This document shows, piece by piece, positions 47,148 through 56,964 of a stretch of DNA of 64,000 bases. The notes beneath the pieces were generated by a model. That model searched no databases. It had not been told where the DNA came from and saw only the letters and a program-made list of their open reading frames with translations. Every line of letters starts with the position of its first letter. Within the stretch, counting starts at the first letter, position 1. Made by a program: the position numbers and the translations under genes. This DNA is from Geobacter sp. AOG1 (lineage in GTDB: Bacteria > Desulfobacterota > Desulfuromonadia > Geobacterales > Geobacteraceae): the NCBI RefSeq assembly GCF_019972315.1, contig NZ_BLIZ01000001.1:2889521-2953520 (forward strand), given 5' to 3'.

Positions 47148-47805
47148 CGTGCCCCTCCATGATCTTGCCCTTGTCAAGGGCAACTACTCGCTTGTGAGAG
47201 TTTTCGATGAGCCGTCGATCGTGAGTTGCGACGACCACCGTGGTTCCACGGATGTTCGCATCCTTGAAGATATTCAGGATGAGATCTTTGTTTTCCTCGT
47301 CAAGATTGCCGGTCGGTTCGTCGGCCAGGAGGATTTTCGGGTCGTTCACCAGGGCACGAGCCAGGGCAACCCGCTGCTGTTCGCCACCGGAAAGTCTGAG
47401 AGGGGTGGCGTTGATTTTGTGCTCCAGCCCCATCTGCTTGAGAATGTGGAAGACTTTCTTATTGATGTCCTGCTTACCCCAGCCGAGAACCTCAAGGGTA
47501 ATGGCGACATTCTCCAGCACCGTCCGGTTAGGCAGAAGTTTGAAATCCTGGAACACCACCCCGATGGAGCGGCGCAGATGGGGAATCTGAGAACGCGTCA
47601 TGCGGGTCACGTTCTGGCCGTCGATTACCACCTGGCCACGCGTGGGAGTGAGCGCCGCATAGAGGAGCCTCAGGAGGGTCGATTTCCCGGCTCCGGACGG
47701 GCCGGTGAGAAACACGAATTCGCCGCGTGGGACGTGCAGGTTGATGCCATGCAGGGCGGTGACTTCCTTCTGATAGGACAAGAACACATTATGCAATTGA
47801 ATCAT
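47134..47805 (-). CDS. ftsE: cell division ATP-binding protein FtsE
   Basis: This 223-residue ABC ATPase has Walker [11 protein letters not shown] (near residue 37), signature [15 protein letters not shown], and Walker [13 protein letters not shown]. It forms the FtsEX complex that couples ATP hydrolysis to peptidoglycan hydrolysis at division. The start MIQLHNVF at 47805 is supported by GAGGA upstream; the frame is open further upstream but without a good start. It is the first gene of the ftsE-ftsX-envC-ctpA group. Confidence 0.95.
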   Translation of the reverse strand: MIQLHNVFLSYQKEVTALHGINLHVPRGEFVFLTGPSGAGKSTLLRLLYAALTPTRGQVVIDGQNVTRMTRSQIPHLRRSIGVVFQDFKLLPNRTVLENVAITLEVLGWGKQDINKKVFHILKQMGLEHKINATPLRLSGGEQQRVALARALVNDPKILLADEPTGNLDEENKDLILNIFKDANIRGTTVVVATHDRRLIENSHKRVVALDKGKIMEGHDVAQ

Positions 47806-47886
47806 TAACAATCCTCGTGAAACATTTGCAGCATCGCATAGATCGGAACAAGCCCGAATCGCGCTCCGATGCAACATCAGCACGTG

Positions 47887-48291
47887 CTACCACTCATTGT
47901 ACGGAACACCATTTGTTCCAACCAGATTTGAGCCGCTGTGCACGTCGTAAATGGAACCTTTCACTTCGCTTCCGTCAGTCGGAGCCGGCGGTGCAACCGT
48001 CACCCAGGTATCGCTCTTCTTGGTGAAAGGGTCTATCGGCAGGGAACGGAAATATTTCTTGTCTACCATCTCCTGGAGAGAATCGGGGAATTTGCCCTGG
48101 TCAGCATTGAACTGCTCGATGGTATTGCGGAAATTGTAGAGATTTTCACTGAGAACCGTCTCCCTTGCCCTGATAAGGCTCCGCTGGTAATTGGGAACGG
48201 CAATGGCGGCGAGGATGCCGATTATGGTCATGACTATCATCAGTTCGATGAGCGTGAAACCGCGCTGTCGTTTCAGTAACCGTTTCGTCAT
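47887..48291 (-). CDS. pseudopilin (GspG/PilA-like)
   Basis: This 134-residue prepilin-like protein has leader MTKRLLKRQRG and cleavage before FTLIELMIVMTIIG; the hydrophobic helix is followed by a small globular part ending NGVPYNEW. It is the major or minor pseudopilin of the adjacent secretion system. In Geobacter sulfurreducens a pseudopilin called OxpG in a similar cluster is needed for export of a metal-oxidase-like protein, so this is a good comparison. The start at 48291 is chosen because it places the cleavage motif correctly. Confidence 0.9.
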   Translation of the reverse strand: MTKRLLKRQRGFTLIELMIVMTIIGILAAIAVPNYQRSLIRARETVLSENLYNFRNTIEQFNADQGKFPDSLQEMVDKKYFRSLPIDPFTKKSDTWVTVAPPAPTDGSEVKGSIYDVHSGSNLVGTNGVPYNEW

Positions 48292-48295
48292 GAAA

Positions 48296-48790
48296 TTACC
48301 AGTCCTTGTAGTGAGACCCGTCGATTGCCGTCTCTTCGCTGAGGGAATAGATGTCATACACATCCTCCCCTCCCCAGGTTGTGGAGTCCGGCTGGTCCAC
48401 ATAGGAACGGAGTCCCCATTGTGGCTCCTCGCCAGGTTTCGGCGGGTTGAACGGATCGACCGGAATCCTGCGGAGAAACTTCTTCTTGTAATTGATCGCC
48501 CCGCCAAAATCATACCCCTCCACCATCTGCTTCAGGGTCTCAGGATAACCGGACTTGTTCATGGACACGACGATCTTCTTATCGTCCACCGCCTTGTCAT
48601 AGGTTTTCTTGAAATCGTCCAGAGCAGTCCTGACGGTCCGCAACTCGCGCCGCAACTCCAGCTCCTTCAATCTCTTGCTGGTCATTTGCGCCGATGGCAG
48701 AACGAGGGCAGCCAGTATGGCAAGAATCGAAACGGTCACCACCAGTTCGATGAGGCTCAGGCCCCGGCTGTTCAGTCCCGGTATCTTCAT
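48296..48790 (-). CDS. pseudopilin-like protein
   Basis: This 164-residue prepilin-like protein has leader MKIPGLNSRG and cleavage before LSLIELVVTVSILAILAALV, with L at mature position 1 rather than the usual F or M. The globular part has RRIPVDPFNPPKPGEEPQWG, as in GspG-type pseudopilins that bind calcium. It is co-transcribed with the pseudopilin downstream and the secretin upstream. Confidence 0.88.
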   Translation of the reverse strand: MKIPGLNSRGLSLIELVVTVSILAILAALVLPSAQMTSKRLKELELRRELRTVRTALDDFKKTYDKAVDDKKIVVSMNKSGYPETLKQMVEGYDFGGAINYKKKFLRRIPVDPFNPPKPGEEPQWGLRSYVDQPDSTTWGGEDVYDIYSLSEETAIDGSHYKDW

Positions 48791-48802
48791 GGTAGCGCCA
48801 GG

Positions 48803-51250
48803 CTATTGTACCTCCACGGCCGTATTGTAGGGAAGGGTTTCAAGAGGTTTCCCGCCGGGTGCCGCAAAATTGGCATTGATGAAACCGAGGCTTGCAGGCC
48901 CCTGGTTCTTTGCCTTGAAGAGAGCGGTGACGATGGTCCCCGAGCCGGTAACACCGGGCACATCGCCTACCCGCCCAAGGGTTACGGCCACTTGCCCGCC
49001 GTTCGCGTCCAGACTGGTTTTGAACAGGGTAGGCTTGCCGTCGCTTTTCAGGAACGGGCCCTCTTCAATGCCGACAAAATCCAGGAAGAGCGGGTCATAG
49101 ACCAGCGTAAAGGGAGCGTTGTAGAGATTCCTTGCATCGGACACCTTGATCTCGACCCGGAACTGGTCGCTAACTTTGACCGTCGGCGGGGCAAGGAGAT
49201 TCAGCATGATCCGTTGTGGCGGTTCGGGAGTTGGAACCGGTGCGGTCGGAGGAGTTACCGGCATTTTTTGCGCAGCCGTGGGTGCCGGTACAGGTGACAT
49301 GGCCTTACCCGGGAGAGATGGCGCAGCCGCACCTCCCGGCATTTGTGCACCTGCTGGCAGTACTGCTCCCGCTTGGGGAACGTCCGTTTCAGAATCCTGG
49401 AATGACGAATACAGCTTGGCTGCAACCGGCTCATCTTCCCTGCCGGACCAGAACGAGGATACATCTGCATCCGGGAGGGTTACGCCCCGCACGAGGCGGG
49501 GGGTTATGGCAAGCACCAGTTCCGTCTTGTCGTTGGTATTGTCGGTACTTCCCAAAAGCGAGCCGAGAATCGGGATATCGCCCAGTATAGAGATCTTCTT
49601 TTTACTGGTGCTCTTGGTGTCCTGGATGAGGCCGCCGATGATGCTGGTCTCCCCGTCCTTGAGATTCAGAACCGTGTCCAGGTTGCGGGTACCGATGGTG
49701 ACGACGGTGGTAAGAGAGGTGTTGTCCCCGATCTTGTCGCGTGACAGAATGGAACTGACTTCCAGACTCAGCTTGATGCTGACGTCGTTGTTCAGCTGGA
49801 TGGTCGGTTCGGCATTCAGCTTTACCCCCACATCCACGTACTGGACGTTGACGGAGACCCCGCCGCCGGTGGGTGATGACGTTGTGGTGATCGGCACCCG
49901 GGTGCCGACGTTGAACTTGGCCTTTTCCCGGTTCTTGACCCGAAGTTTGGGGTTGGCTAGGGATTCACCGTTGGCCAATGATTTTCCGAAGTTGAACTGA
50001 GCGTTTGGCACGGTGATGAACCCGCCGAAGCCACGCCAACTGAAGACGTTGAGCAGATTGTTTTGTGTCGACTGTGTCGTTGGTGTTGTCGTTGAGCCTG
50101 CAGGAATGATAGTAGTTGTGGTACTCGGGGTGAATGTGTCGGAAAGGAACGTCGCCTTATCCGGTGAAAGTGTGTTGAGGCTGACATTGTACTTGCTCAG
50201 CAAGAGACCAAAACTGTCGGCCTTGCTCTTGGAAATTTCCACCACCTCTACTTCGAGTACCACTTCCGCATCGGGAACGTCATTGGCCTCGATGATCTTC
50301 CGCGCCACCTCGATCACGTCGGCGGTGTCGCGGAGAACCAGGGCGTTCATCTCCTCGTTCACGTAGATTTTCTTGACCTGGAGCATGGTGCGGATCAGGT
50401 TGACCGCCTTTTTCGCCTCCAGCTTGTTGAGATAGAACGTCTGCACCATCAGCTCTTCATACTGCTTCGCCTTATCCGGCGACCGGGGATAGACGATGAT
50501 GGTGGTTTCATTGAGAACCTTCTTGCTTAGCTTGTTGATACTCAGAAGAATGTCGAGAGTCTGGTTAAACGTGGCGTTTTCCAGGAAGACACTGACGTTC
50601 TGATCCTTGACCCCTTCATCGAAGATAAAATTAATCCCGGAAAGCTGGGACAGAATGGTAAAGACCTCTTTGATCTTTGCGTCCTTGAACTTGAGGGTGA
50701 TCGGCTTGTTGGACTTGAGATTGAGCTCGAAGCCGTCCATCCTGGGGCGACGGGCTTTAAGCAGACGTTCGACACCATCGCGTGCCTCCTTATTGTCGGC
50801 ATCGAGGTCAACTGCCCGCTGGTAGGAGCGGAGCGCTTCACGGACTTTGTGTCCCTTTTCCAGTTCGTCGCCTTCAAGGTAATAGACATGGGAACTTCGC
50901 AGTTTCAGGACATGGTCGGCCTGCTGTCGGGCGATTTGCAGTGACGGATCGAGGGTAAAAGCGGTTTGGAATTCACGAAGGGCCTCATCGTAATTTTTCA
51001 ACGCAAGAAATGCGTCACCACTCTTCTGATGCTTCTTCGCGGCCTCAACTCCGGCTTTCAGAAAACGCACCCGGTATTCCGAAACGGATGGATTCGCCGT
51101 GGCAGCTTCGGCGTATTTGAGGAGCGCATCATCAAGCTTTCCCTGCTGCTCCAACTCTTCCCCCTTGACAAAGGCGGAACGACCGGCCGCGCACCCTCCC
51201 ACGAGTGACAACAGGCAGCACAACAGGCATATTTTACGTAACAATTGCAT
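48803..51250 (-). CDS. secretin (GspD/PilQ-like) with TPR N-terminus and C-terminal cohesin domain
   Basis: This 815-residue outer-membrane secretin has lipobox-type signal LLRKICLLCCLLSLVGGC and TPR-like repeats (residues about 30-170). An N0/STN domain contains LKFKDAKIKEVFTILSQLSG (near 195), an N1 domain follows, and the secretin core has NREKAKFNVGTRVPI and the IGGLIQDTKSTSKKKISILG segment. After the Pro/Ala-rich linker a cohesin domain (RIMLNLLAPPTVKVSDQFRV, to the end) is fused to the C-terminus. Most secretins lack this; it may bind a partner on the periplasmic or extracellular side. Start 51250 has GGAG at proper spacing. Confidence 0.9.
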   Translation of the reverse strand: MQLLRKICLLCCLLSLVGGCAAGRSAFVKGEELEQQGKLDDALLKYAEAATANPSVSEYRVRFLKAGVEAAKKHQKSGDAFLALKNYDEALREFQTAFTLDPSLQIARQQADHVLKLRSSHVYYLEGDELEKGHKVREALRSYQRAVDLDADNKEARDGVERLLKARRPRMDGFELNLKSNKPITLKFKDAKIKEVFTILSQLSGINFIFDEGVKDQNVSVFLENATFNQTLDILLSINKLSKKVLNETTIIVYPRSPDKAKQYEELMVQTFYLNKLEAKKAVNLIRTMLQVKKIYVNEEMNALVLRDTADVIEVARKIIEANDVPDAEVVLEVEVVEISKSKADSFGLLLSKYNVSLNTLSPDKATFLSDTFTPSTTTTIIPAGSTTTPTTQSTQNNLLNVFSWRGFGGFITVPNAQFNFGKSLANGESLANPKLRVKNREKAKFNVGTRVPITTTSSPTGGGVSVNVQYVDVGVKLNAEPTIQLNNDVSIKLSLEVSSILSRDKIGDNTSLTTVVTIGTRNLDTVLNLKDGETSIIGGLIQDTKSTSKKKISILGDIPILGSLLGSTDNTNDKTELVLAITPRLVRGVTLPDADVSSFWSGREDEPVAAKLYSSFQDSETDVPQAGAVLPAGAQMPGGAAAPSLPGKAMSPVPAPTAAQKMPVTPPTAPVPTPEPPQRIMLNLLAPPTVKVSDQFRVEIKVSDARNLYNAPFTLVYDPLFLDFVGIEEGPFLKSDGKPTLFKTSLDANGGQVAVTLGRVGDVPGVTGSGTIVTALFKAKNQGPASLGFINANFAAPGGKPLETLPYNTAVEVQ

Positions 51251-51305
51251 GAGAAGCCTCTCCTTGAATTGTCGACCCGGAAGGCACACCCGGATCGGGG
51301 CAAAC

Positions 51306-51911
51306 TTACCTGCGCGGAGCACTGAGCGCCCGGTTCTCCGTGAGCGGTATGACTATTTCGCCGCCATCCCCCTGCACCTGGATGGTCAGTGCCTCGTCGG
51401 TGATATTGGTGACATCGTACTTGCCAGCAAGTTTATCACCCTTCTTGACAAGAAAAATATCCTTGTCCTTGGCGAGGAAAATTATTTTTAGAGCATCTTT
51501 TTTCAGGAAACCGAGGAACGTAAACCGCGCCATATCCTGTTGAAGAGGCGAAGGCTCCACTACCGCCTGGGGTGACTGAGCGGGCTGCGGTGGTGGTGGC
51601 GGCGGGAGGGGAATAACAGGAGGATGGGACGGCAGCCCCGTCGGTATTTTTACTTCCTCATGGAATAGTGGTTTGAAAATGTTCCGACGAAAACCGGAAA
51701 AACGCGACTGTTCCCGGTCTAGCAGTTCCAGATGGAGCTTCGTGTCATCCTGCTGCGAGGCTGCGACCGGCCGCTTTGCCTCTGCCCGCGAACCTTGCGT
51801 ATAGGTCAACCTGGCGACGGTCTGCTGGCGTGGCAGTCGGAAATAACTGACAATCAGGGAGCAGGCAAATACGCCAAGAAGGATGGCCAAGGCCAGTTTT
51901 TGCCGGTTCAT
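51306..51911 (-). CDS. PilP/GspC-like periplasmic component
   Basis: This 201-residue protein has one N-terminal TM helix (LALAILLGVFACSLIVSYF), a Pro-rich linker and a C-terminal beta domain (MARFTFLGFLKKDALKIIFL, then KGDKLAGKYDVTNITDEAL). This layout matches PilP or the homology region of GspC, which link the inner-membrane platform to the secretin. The start ATG at 51911 overlaps the pilO stop. Confidence 0.8.
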   Translation of the reverse strand: MNRQKLALAILLGVFACSLIVSYFRLPRQQTVARLTYTQGSRAEAKRPVAASQQDDTKLHLELLDREQSRFSGFRRNIFKPLFHEEVKIPTGLPSHPPVIPLPPPPPPQPAQSPQAVVEPSPLQQDMARFTFLGFLKKDALKIIFLAKDKDIFLVKKGDKLAGKYDVTNITDEALTIQVQGDGGEIVIPLTENRALSAPRR

Positions 51912-52459
51912 GGCCCCTCCGACTTGAAATAGGCCGTGAGTTGGACCCTCATGTCAACGGATTCTTCGGTCAATTTTGTGCTGGCAAGAGAGATGTTGTC
52001 CAGGGCCATGATCTCCCTGGAACGCATCAGGTCGGCGATGAAGCTTTTCACTGCGGCATACTTGCCGGAGACGCCGAAACTGATGGTAAAGGCAAGCAGG
52101 TTGTCTTCCTTGACCGGCACCGGTTTGTAACTGACGCCACCAACCTTGAGGGAATTACTGGCTGCCAAGTCGAAAAGGCTGCCGATCAACCGGGCGAAAT
52201 CCTTTTTGGGAGCTATTCTCCCCCGCCAGGTGGCAAGGTCGCTGGTCCCCTGCCGGAAAATGGTTGCTCCATCACGCACTCCGCCGCTGCCGGCAATCCG
52301 CCGCTTTTCTGCCCACTGCTGCCGCAGATCTTGCAGTCGCGGTTGCTGGTGGTATGAAATAACGAAAAACAGTCCGCAGTTGAGAACGACCAGCAGGAGC
52401 ACCACTACCAGCGATTTCGGCCGCGATTTGACGATATCCCAGAGGAGTTTGCCGTTCAT
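51908..52459 (-). CDS. pilO: PilO-like inner-membrane assembly protein
   Basis: This 183-residue protein has one TM helix (SLVVVLLLVVLNCGLFFVI) and a coiled-coil plus ferredoxin-like domain with GVSGKYAAVKSFIADLMRS. It partners PilN in the alignment complex. ATG 52459 is used rather than the longer open frame, because it overlaps the pilN stop in the ATGA manner seen throughout this operon. Confidence 0.85.
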   Translation of the reverse strand: MNGKLLWDIVKSRPKSLVVVLLLVVLNCGLFFVISYHQQPRLQDLRQQWAEKRRIAGSGGVRDGATIFRQGTSDLATWRGRIAPKKDFARLIGSLFDLAASNSLKVGGVSYKPVPVKEDNLLAFTISFGVSGKYAAVKSFIADLMRSREIMALDNISLASTKLTEESVDMRVQLTAYFKSEGP

Positions 52460-52986
52460 TTGCCCGGAACCTTGCATGTAATGGAGAAGGAGATTCCCTT
52501 TTGCGTTTCGGAAACCTTGCTCTCGGACTGACTCACCAGATACACATCGGTAAAGAAGCTGGAAACTTCCAACTGCTCCACAAAAGTGCGCAATGCCTTG
52601 AAATTGAGTGCAACTCCCGCAATCTTCAGGCTGCCACCCTTAGGGTCGGGATCCAGCGAGGAAAGGGACACACCATCTGGCACCACCACCTCAAGCTGGT
52701 CGAGAAGAGCAAGCCAGTCGTATGATTTACGGGCGATTATGGCGTTTGCGAAGCTAATCTTTCGCAGGAGGGCCTGATATTCCTGGGGTGGCACGTTTTT
52801 CATCTCTTTCGAGGCGTGTCCCGCCAGATCAGCAGTCAGTCGCCCGATCTCGGAGGAAGCGCTGGTAAACGCAACCAGATTCGATGCAAGCATCCCCCCT
52901 AGCAGTATGATGGCAGCAGCCACTGTCAGGTTGAGCTGACGCGTGTTGATATAATGCCTTGTCGCAAGATTGATGTCGATACGCAT
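52456..52986 (-). CDS. pilN: PilN-like inner-membrane assembly protein
   Basis: This 176-residue protein begins MRIDINLATRHYINTRQL, the conserved cytoplasmic INLA motif that binds PilM. One TM helix (LTVAAAIILLGGMLASNLVAF) and a periplasmic domain follow. Its start overlaps the pilM stop by ATGA, and its end overlaps pilO. Confidence 0.9.
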   Translation of the reverse strand: MRIDINLATRHYINTRQLNLTVAAAIILLGGMLASNLVAFTSASSEIGRLTADLAGHASKEMKNVPPQEYQALLRKISFANAIIARKSYDWLALLDQLEVVVPDGVSLSSLDPDPKGGSLKIAGVALNFKALRTFVEQLEVSSFFTDVYLVSQSESKVSETQKGISFSITCKVPGK

Positions 52987-53912
52987 CAGAGGTTCCTTGT
53001 CGCCGCACCGATGGCTGCATTCAGCAGGTGTGTAACGGCATGATCACCGACCAGGCTGGATCGCCGGGCAATTGAGCGGTCAGCATCGAGCAGCAGAGGA
53101 TCACAGCCTGTCGCATCACCCACCACGGCGGTTAAAGCTTCCGCATCCTCGCGGGCACAGAGACAATAGACTTCACTGATCTCGTGCCCAGGATGCTTGT
53201 CCTGAAAGACCAGGAACGAACTGTTAATTTCCCGGAAAAGACGGGCAGCGTCTTGTCCCCCTCCTGGCAGTTCCTTGGAACGGTAAAACGTCAATATCCC
53301 CCCGGTAAATACCAGTATACTGAACATCCCGCCAAAAGAAGCCACGAACGCAACATTTTCGACGAGTTCCAGACGGGGGGCGAAGAGACGATAAAGATTG
53401 AAGGTCGTGAAGTCTATGCGGTTCGGCTCAAGCCCCGCCTCTCCCAACAGATCTTCATACTGGATTATCACTTGCCGGGAAATCAGGGAAACCAGCACCT
53501 CCACCTCCCCGGTCTCCTTTTCCTGAATCACCTGGTAATCAAGGTGCATGTCATTTACGTTGAAGGGAAAACTTTTTTTCAGCTTCCAGCGGATGATATC
53601 CGCCCCTTCCTTCTTGTTCTTGAACCTTGTCTCCAGATCGACCAGGACAATCCGGCCGGCTGCGTCGGGGATAGATACGGCAACTTTTTTGATGCCGGTA
53701 AGGAGTTGCAGGTAGTTTTCCCGGATCGTCGCAACAAAGGCACCCTGGTTAATTACGTTCGGTTCACGGATAGAAATCTTCACCGTTTCTGCAGGGAAGG
53801 TTGCAATGCGAAACTCATCGAGTTGCGGCTGATTGCGCTTGCCGCTGATCAGTACGATCCTGGCGCCTTCCTGGCAGAGGTCCAATCCGATGGTTTTACT
53901 GGTGAAAAACAT
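52986..53912 (-). CDS. pilM: PilM-like actin-fold assembly protein
   Basis: This 308-residue cytoplasmic protein begins with the phosphate-1 loop TIGLDLCQEGARIVLI and continues with KVAVSIPDAAGRIVLVDLE. It has the SHS2/actin-like fold of PilM, which binds the PilN N-terminus. It is divergent from PilM of type IV pili and lacks part of the C-terminal ATPase motifs, as expected for pseudopilin-type relatives. It follows gspE by 2 bases. Confidence 0.85.
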   Translation of the reverse strand: MFFTSKTIGLDLCQEGARIVLISGKRNQPQLDEFRIATFPAETVKISIREPNVINQGAFVATIRENYLQLLTGIKKVAVSIPDAAGRIVLVDLETRFKNKKEGADIIRWKLKKSFPFNVNDMHLDYQVIQEKETGEVEVLVSLISRQVIIQYEDLLGEAGLEPNRIDFTTFNLYRLFAPRLELVENVAFVASFGGMFSILVFTGGILTFYRSKELPGGGQDAARLFREINSSFLVFQDKHPGHEISEVYCLCAREDAEALTAVVGDATGCDPLLLDADRSIARRSSLVGDHAVTHLLNAAIGAATRNL

Positions 53913-53914
53913 GA

Positions 53915-55636
53915 TTACTCCACAAAGGTGACGCGGTTAATCTCCCGCAAGGTCGTCTCACCGGAAAGGACTTTCTCGACTGCGGATTCCCGCAAAAAGA
54001 TTGTCCCCGCTTCACTGGCGGCCCGTTTCAGTTGAGCGGTCGGTGCCTTGCTGATAATCAGTTCACGGATGTCGTCGTTGAGATCCAGCAGTTCGACGAT
54101 GGCCGCACGGCCGCGATACCCGGTATGATTACATTCGTCGCATCCCTTGGCGTCGTAAAAAGTCACATCACGGCACTGATCGGGATCTATCCCTGATTCC
54201 CGCAGAGTCTCGTCTGAAATGGAAACGGGGTACTTGCATTTCGGACAGATTTTCCGCACCAGACGCTGGGCCATGACGCAATTGAGACAGGAGACGAAAT
54301 TGTAGGGATCTATCCCCATATGAATGAAACGTCCCAAAACGTCGAAGGCGTTGTTGGCATGGACCGTGGTAAACACCAAGTGGCCGGTGAGGGCTGATTG
54401 TACCGCAATCTGTGCTGTTTCCGGGTCCCGGATCTCGCCGACCATGATCTTGTCGGGGTCGTGCCGCAGAATAGATCGGAGTCCCCGCGCAAAGGTGAGA
54501 CCCTTTTTCTCGTTGACCGGAATCTGGACTATGCCGCGCAGCAGATATTCGACCGGATCCTCAATGGTGACAATCTTTTCCTCACCCGTGTGGATTTCGG
54601 TCAAAGCGGCGTAGAGAGTGGTCGTCTTCCCAGACCCTGTCGGCCCCGTCACCAGCACCATTCCGTATGGTTCCCGGATCATCTTGCGAAAACGCTTGAT
54701 TTCACGCTGGGACATCCCGAGGGTGTCAAGAGTAAGCCCCTTCAGGTCGGAGGCGATACTCTCTTTATCCAGAATACGGATGACCGCATCCTCGCCAAAG
54801 GCGCTCGGCATGATGGAAACCCGGAAATCGATGGACTTGCCGCCGATCCTCACCTTGAATCGTCCATCCTGGGGGATGCGCCGTTCGGATATGTCCAGCT
54901 CGCTCATAACCTTCAGACGGGAGATGATGGGGCCCTGGAAGTGGTTATCTATGGGGTCGGTAGCCTTATAGAGGACACCATCTACCCGGTATTTGATAAT
55001 GACACCTTCCTGGGCAGTTTCAATGTGGATATCGCTCGCGCGCTTGTTAAGGGCGTCGAGAACGGTGGAATTGACCAGCTTGATGATGGGGCTGGTATCG
55101 GTGGAAATCTTTTCCACCGACAGGACCTCTTCCCCTTTGTCTGTTTCCGTGACAAGTTGCAGCATGAAGTCTTCGGAAACCTCTTTCAGGACCCTGCTCG
55201 TCCCTTCACCACGCTTGAGCACCTGCTCTATCGACGACTCCATAGCGAGCTTCATGACAAGCGGCTGGTTCAGAAACATTTCCAGCTCATCGAGCTTCAC
55301 GACATCGGTGGGGTCGGCAATGGCCACCACGAGCGCGTCGTCTCTCAACTCAAGGGGGACAAAATGATAACGATAGATACTATCTGGTATGAGGGAGTTC
55401 AAGATAGTCTCGTCCATCTTGAACCCGCCAAGATCGACATACTCCATGCCAAACTGGTCCGCCAAGGCCCGAGTAACGGCCTCTTCGGTAACAAGCCCAT
55501 CCTGGATGCAGATTTCGCCGAATCGCGCACTGCTGTTTTTTTGGCGGTCAGCAGCATACATCTGTTGATCGGAGGTCAAATCGCCCCTCTCCATCAGGAT
55601 ATCGCCGATTCTTCTCTGCTTGAAAAATTCGCCCAT
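53915..55636 (-). CDS. gspE: GspE/PilB-type secretion ATPase
   Basis: This 573-residue AAA-type hexameric ATPase drives pseudopilus assembly. It has an N-terminal MshEN/T2SSE domain (residues 1-170, with RRIGDILMERGDLT). The ATPase core has Walker A GPTGSGKTTTLYAAL near residue 325, an Asp-box with EDPVEYLLRGIVQIPV, and a Walker B-type GEIRDPETAQIA. A zinc finger CPKC...CDECNHTGYRGRAAI lies near residues 460-510. It comes directly after gspF in the operon. Confidence 0.95.
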   Translation of the reverse strand: MGEFFKQRRIGDILMERGDLTSDQQMYAADRQKNSSARFGEICIQDGLVTEEAVTRALADQFGMEYVDLGGFKMDETILNSLIPDSIYRYHFVPLELRDDALVVAIADPTDVVKLDELEMFLNQPLVMKLAMESSIEQVLKRGEGTSRVLKEVSEDFMLQLVTETDKGEEVLSVEKISTDTSPIIKLVNSTVLDALNKRASDIHIETAQEGVIIKYRVDGVLYKATDPIDNHFQGPIISRLKVMSELDISERRIPQDGRFKVRIGGKSIDFRVSIMPSAFGEDAVIRILDKESIASDLKGLTLDTLGMSQREIKRFRKMIREPYGMVLVTGPTGSGKTTTLYAALTEIHTGEEKIVTIEDPVEYLLRGIVQIPVNEKKGLTFARGLRSILRHDPDKIMVGEIRDPETAQIAVQSALTGHLVFTTVHANNAFDVLGRFIHMGIDPYNFVSCLNCVMAQRLVRKICPKCKYPVSISDETLRESGIDPDQCRDVTFYDAKGCDECNHTGYRGRAAIVELLDLNDDIRELIISKAPTAQLKRAASEAGTIFLRESAVEKVLSGETTLREINRVTFVE

Positions 55637-55647
55637 GAACAGATCCG

Positions 55648-56856
55648 TTATCCGACTGCTGCGCCGATTTTGAAAACTGGCAGGTAGAGGGTGATGATAA
55701 TAACCCCGATGATGAGGCCGGTAACTATAAGTATAGCAGGTTCAATGGCCGTGGTGAGGACGTGGAGTTTCCGGTCGATCTCCTCCTCAAAATACTCGGA
55801 TATGTCTGCGAGCATCTCCTCCAGCGCTCCCGTCGTCTCACCGACCCCGAGCATACGGAGAGCAAGGGGAGGCATCAGTTTTACTCCCTCCAGCGCGGTT
55901 ACCAGGGTCGTCCCCTCCTCCACTCGAACGACAGCCTGCAGGAGATTGCGTTCAAGGACCTTGTTGTTTAAGGTCCCGACCGCCATCTTGAGGGATTCGA
56001 CAATCGGTATGCCACTCCCGAGGATCGTCCCCAATGTACGGGTAAAACCTGCGACGGCATACTGGGATACCAGCGGCCCAAGAAAGGGGATGCGCAAGAG
56101 CACCCGGTCGATCGTGTATCTCCCTGCTGTTGTCCGTATCCAACGACGTGCAAAAAACACAGCAATGACAGCAGCTGCGATTATCAGCGGCAAATAGTTC
56201 TTCAACAGCACGGTGAAACCGATAAGTATGCGGGTCGGTAAGGGGAGTTGCGAACCGACATCCGCAAAAATCTGACTGAAAATGGGAACTACGTAGACTA
56301 ACAGCACGGTGACGACTACCGTGGCAAGGGTGAGCAGGATAGAAGGATAAATAAGTGCGGAAATGACCTTTTTCCGGAACCCTTCCATCCTTTTCAGAAA
56401 CGCTACATAACGCCGAATCGTCAGAGGGAGGTCGCCGGTTCGTTCACCTGCACGGATTGATGCAATATACAGGTGTGAAAATGCCCGGGGATGCTTCTCG
56501 AATGCATCGGATAGCGAAGCCCCCCCCTTGATGTCTTCCCTGACTTCATGGAGAATCTCCTGCAGCTTTCCCTTACCGCCACGCTCAAGAACGACATCAA
56601 GCGCCTGTATGATTGGCATCCCCGACTTTATGAGGACAAGCAACTCCTGGTTGAAGGAGAGAAGTTCGCGGTTATCTACTTTTTTCCGCGAAACACCCTT
56701 GTCCCACAAAAACTGTAATGATTTTTTTTTCAGTTCAAAGACGAAAAAACCCTGATCTTCGAGGCTTTGCCGCAAGTACTCCCGGTTTGTGGCCTCAAGC
56801 TCCTTGACAATGATCCTTCCGTCAGTTGAGCCAAGTTTACAGGTATAGATAGCCAT
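55648..56856 (-). CDS. gspF: GspF/PilC-type inner-membrane platform protein
   Basis: This 402-residue protein has two repeated T2SSF domains: the first at about 70-190 with SFNQELLVLIKSGMPI, the second at about 270-390 with GFTRTLGTILGSGIPIVESL. TM helices lie near residues 170, 220 and 375. It anchors the pilus assembly machinery in the inner membrane. It is the first gene of the pseudopilin operon, and its start codon is 43 bp from the terminator of the cytochrome genes. Confidence 0.95.
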   Translation of the reverse strand: MAIYTCKLGSTDGRIIVKELEATNREYLRQSLEDQGFFVFELKKKSLQFLWDKGVSRKKVDNRELLSFNQELLVLIKSGMPIIQALDVVLERGGKGKLQEILHEVREDIKGGASLSDAFEKHPRAFSHLYIASIRAGERTGDLPLTIRRYVAFLKRMEGFRKKVISALIYPSILLTLATVVVTVLLVYVVPIFSQIFADVGSQLPLPTRILIGFTVLLKNYLPLIIAAAVIAVFFARRWIRTTAGRYTIDRVLLRIPFLGPLVSQYAVAGFTRTLGTILGSGIPIVESLKMAVGTLNNKVLERNLLQAVVRVEEGTTLVTALEGVKLMPPLALRMLGVGETTGALEEMLADISEYFEEEIDRKLHVLTTAIEPAILIVTGLIIGVIIITLYLPVFKIGAAVG

Positions 56857-56898
56857 AAGTATGAAACTTTACCATAATAATGATAGAAGTTAAATATA

Positions 56899-56926
56899 AA
56901 AACCACAGGCTTTCACCCGTGGTTTT
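56899..56926 (-). terminator. terminator of the cytochrome operon
   Basis: AAAACCAC (56899-56906) pairs with GTGGTTTT (56919-56926), and on the minus strand a T-rich run follows. It separates the cytochromes from the pseudopilin operon. Confidence 0.75.
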
Positions 56927-56964
56927 CAAGTAACGTACTGAAATAATTGTTTATTACACAACGA

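Noticed and set aside
47887-56856. True type IV pilus locus
   Set aside because: There is no pilT, pilD or typical PilA, and the pseudopilins and GspE/GspF features fit a type II-like pseudopilus system. The PilMNO names are kept only for the assembly proteins.
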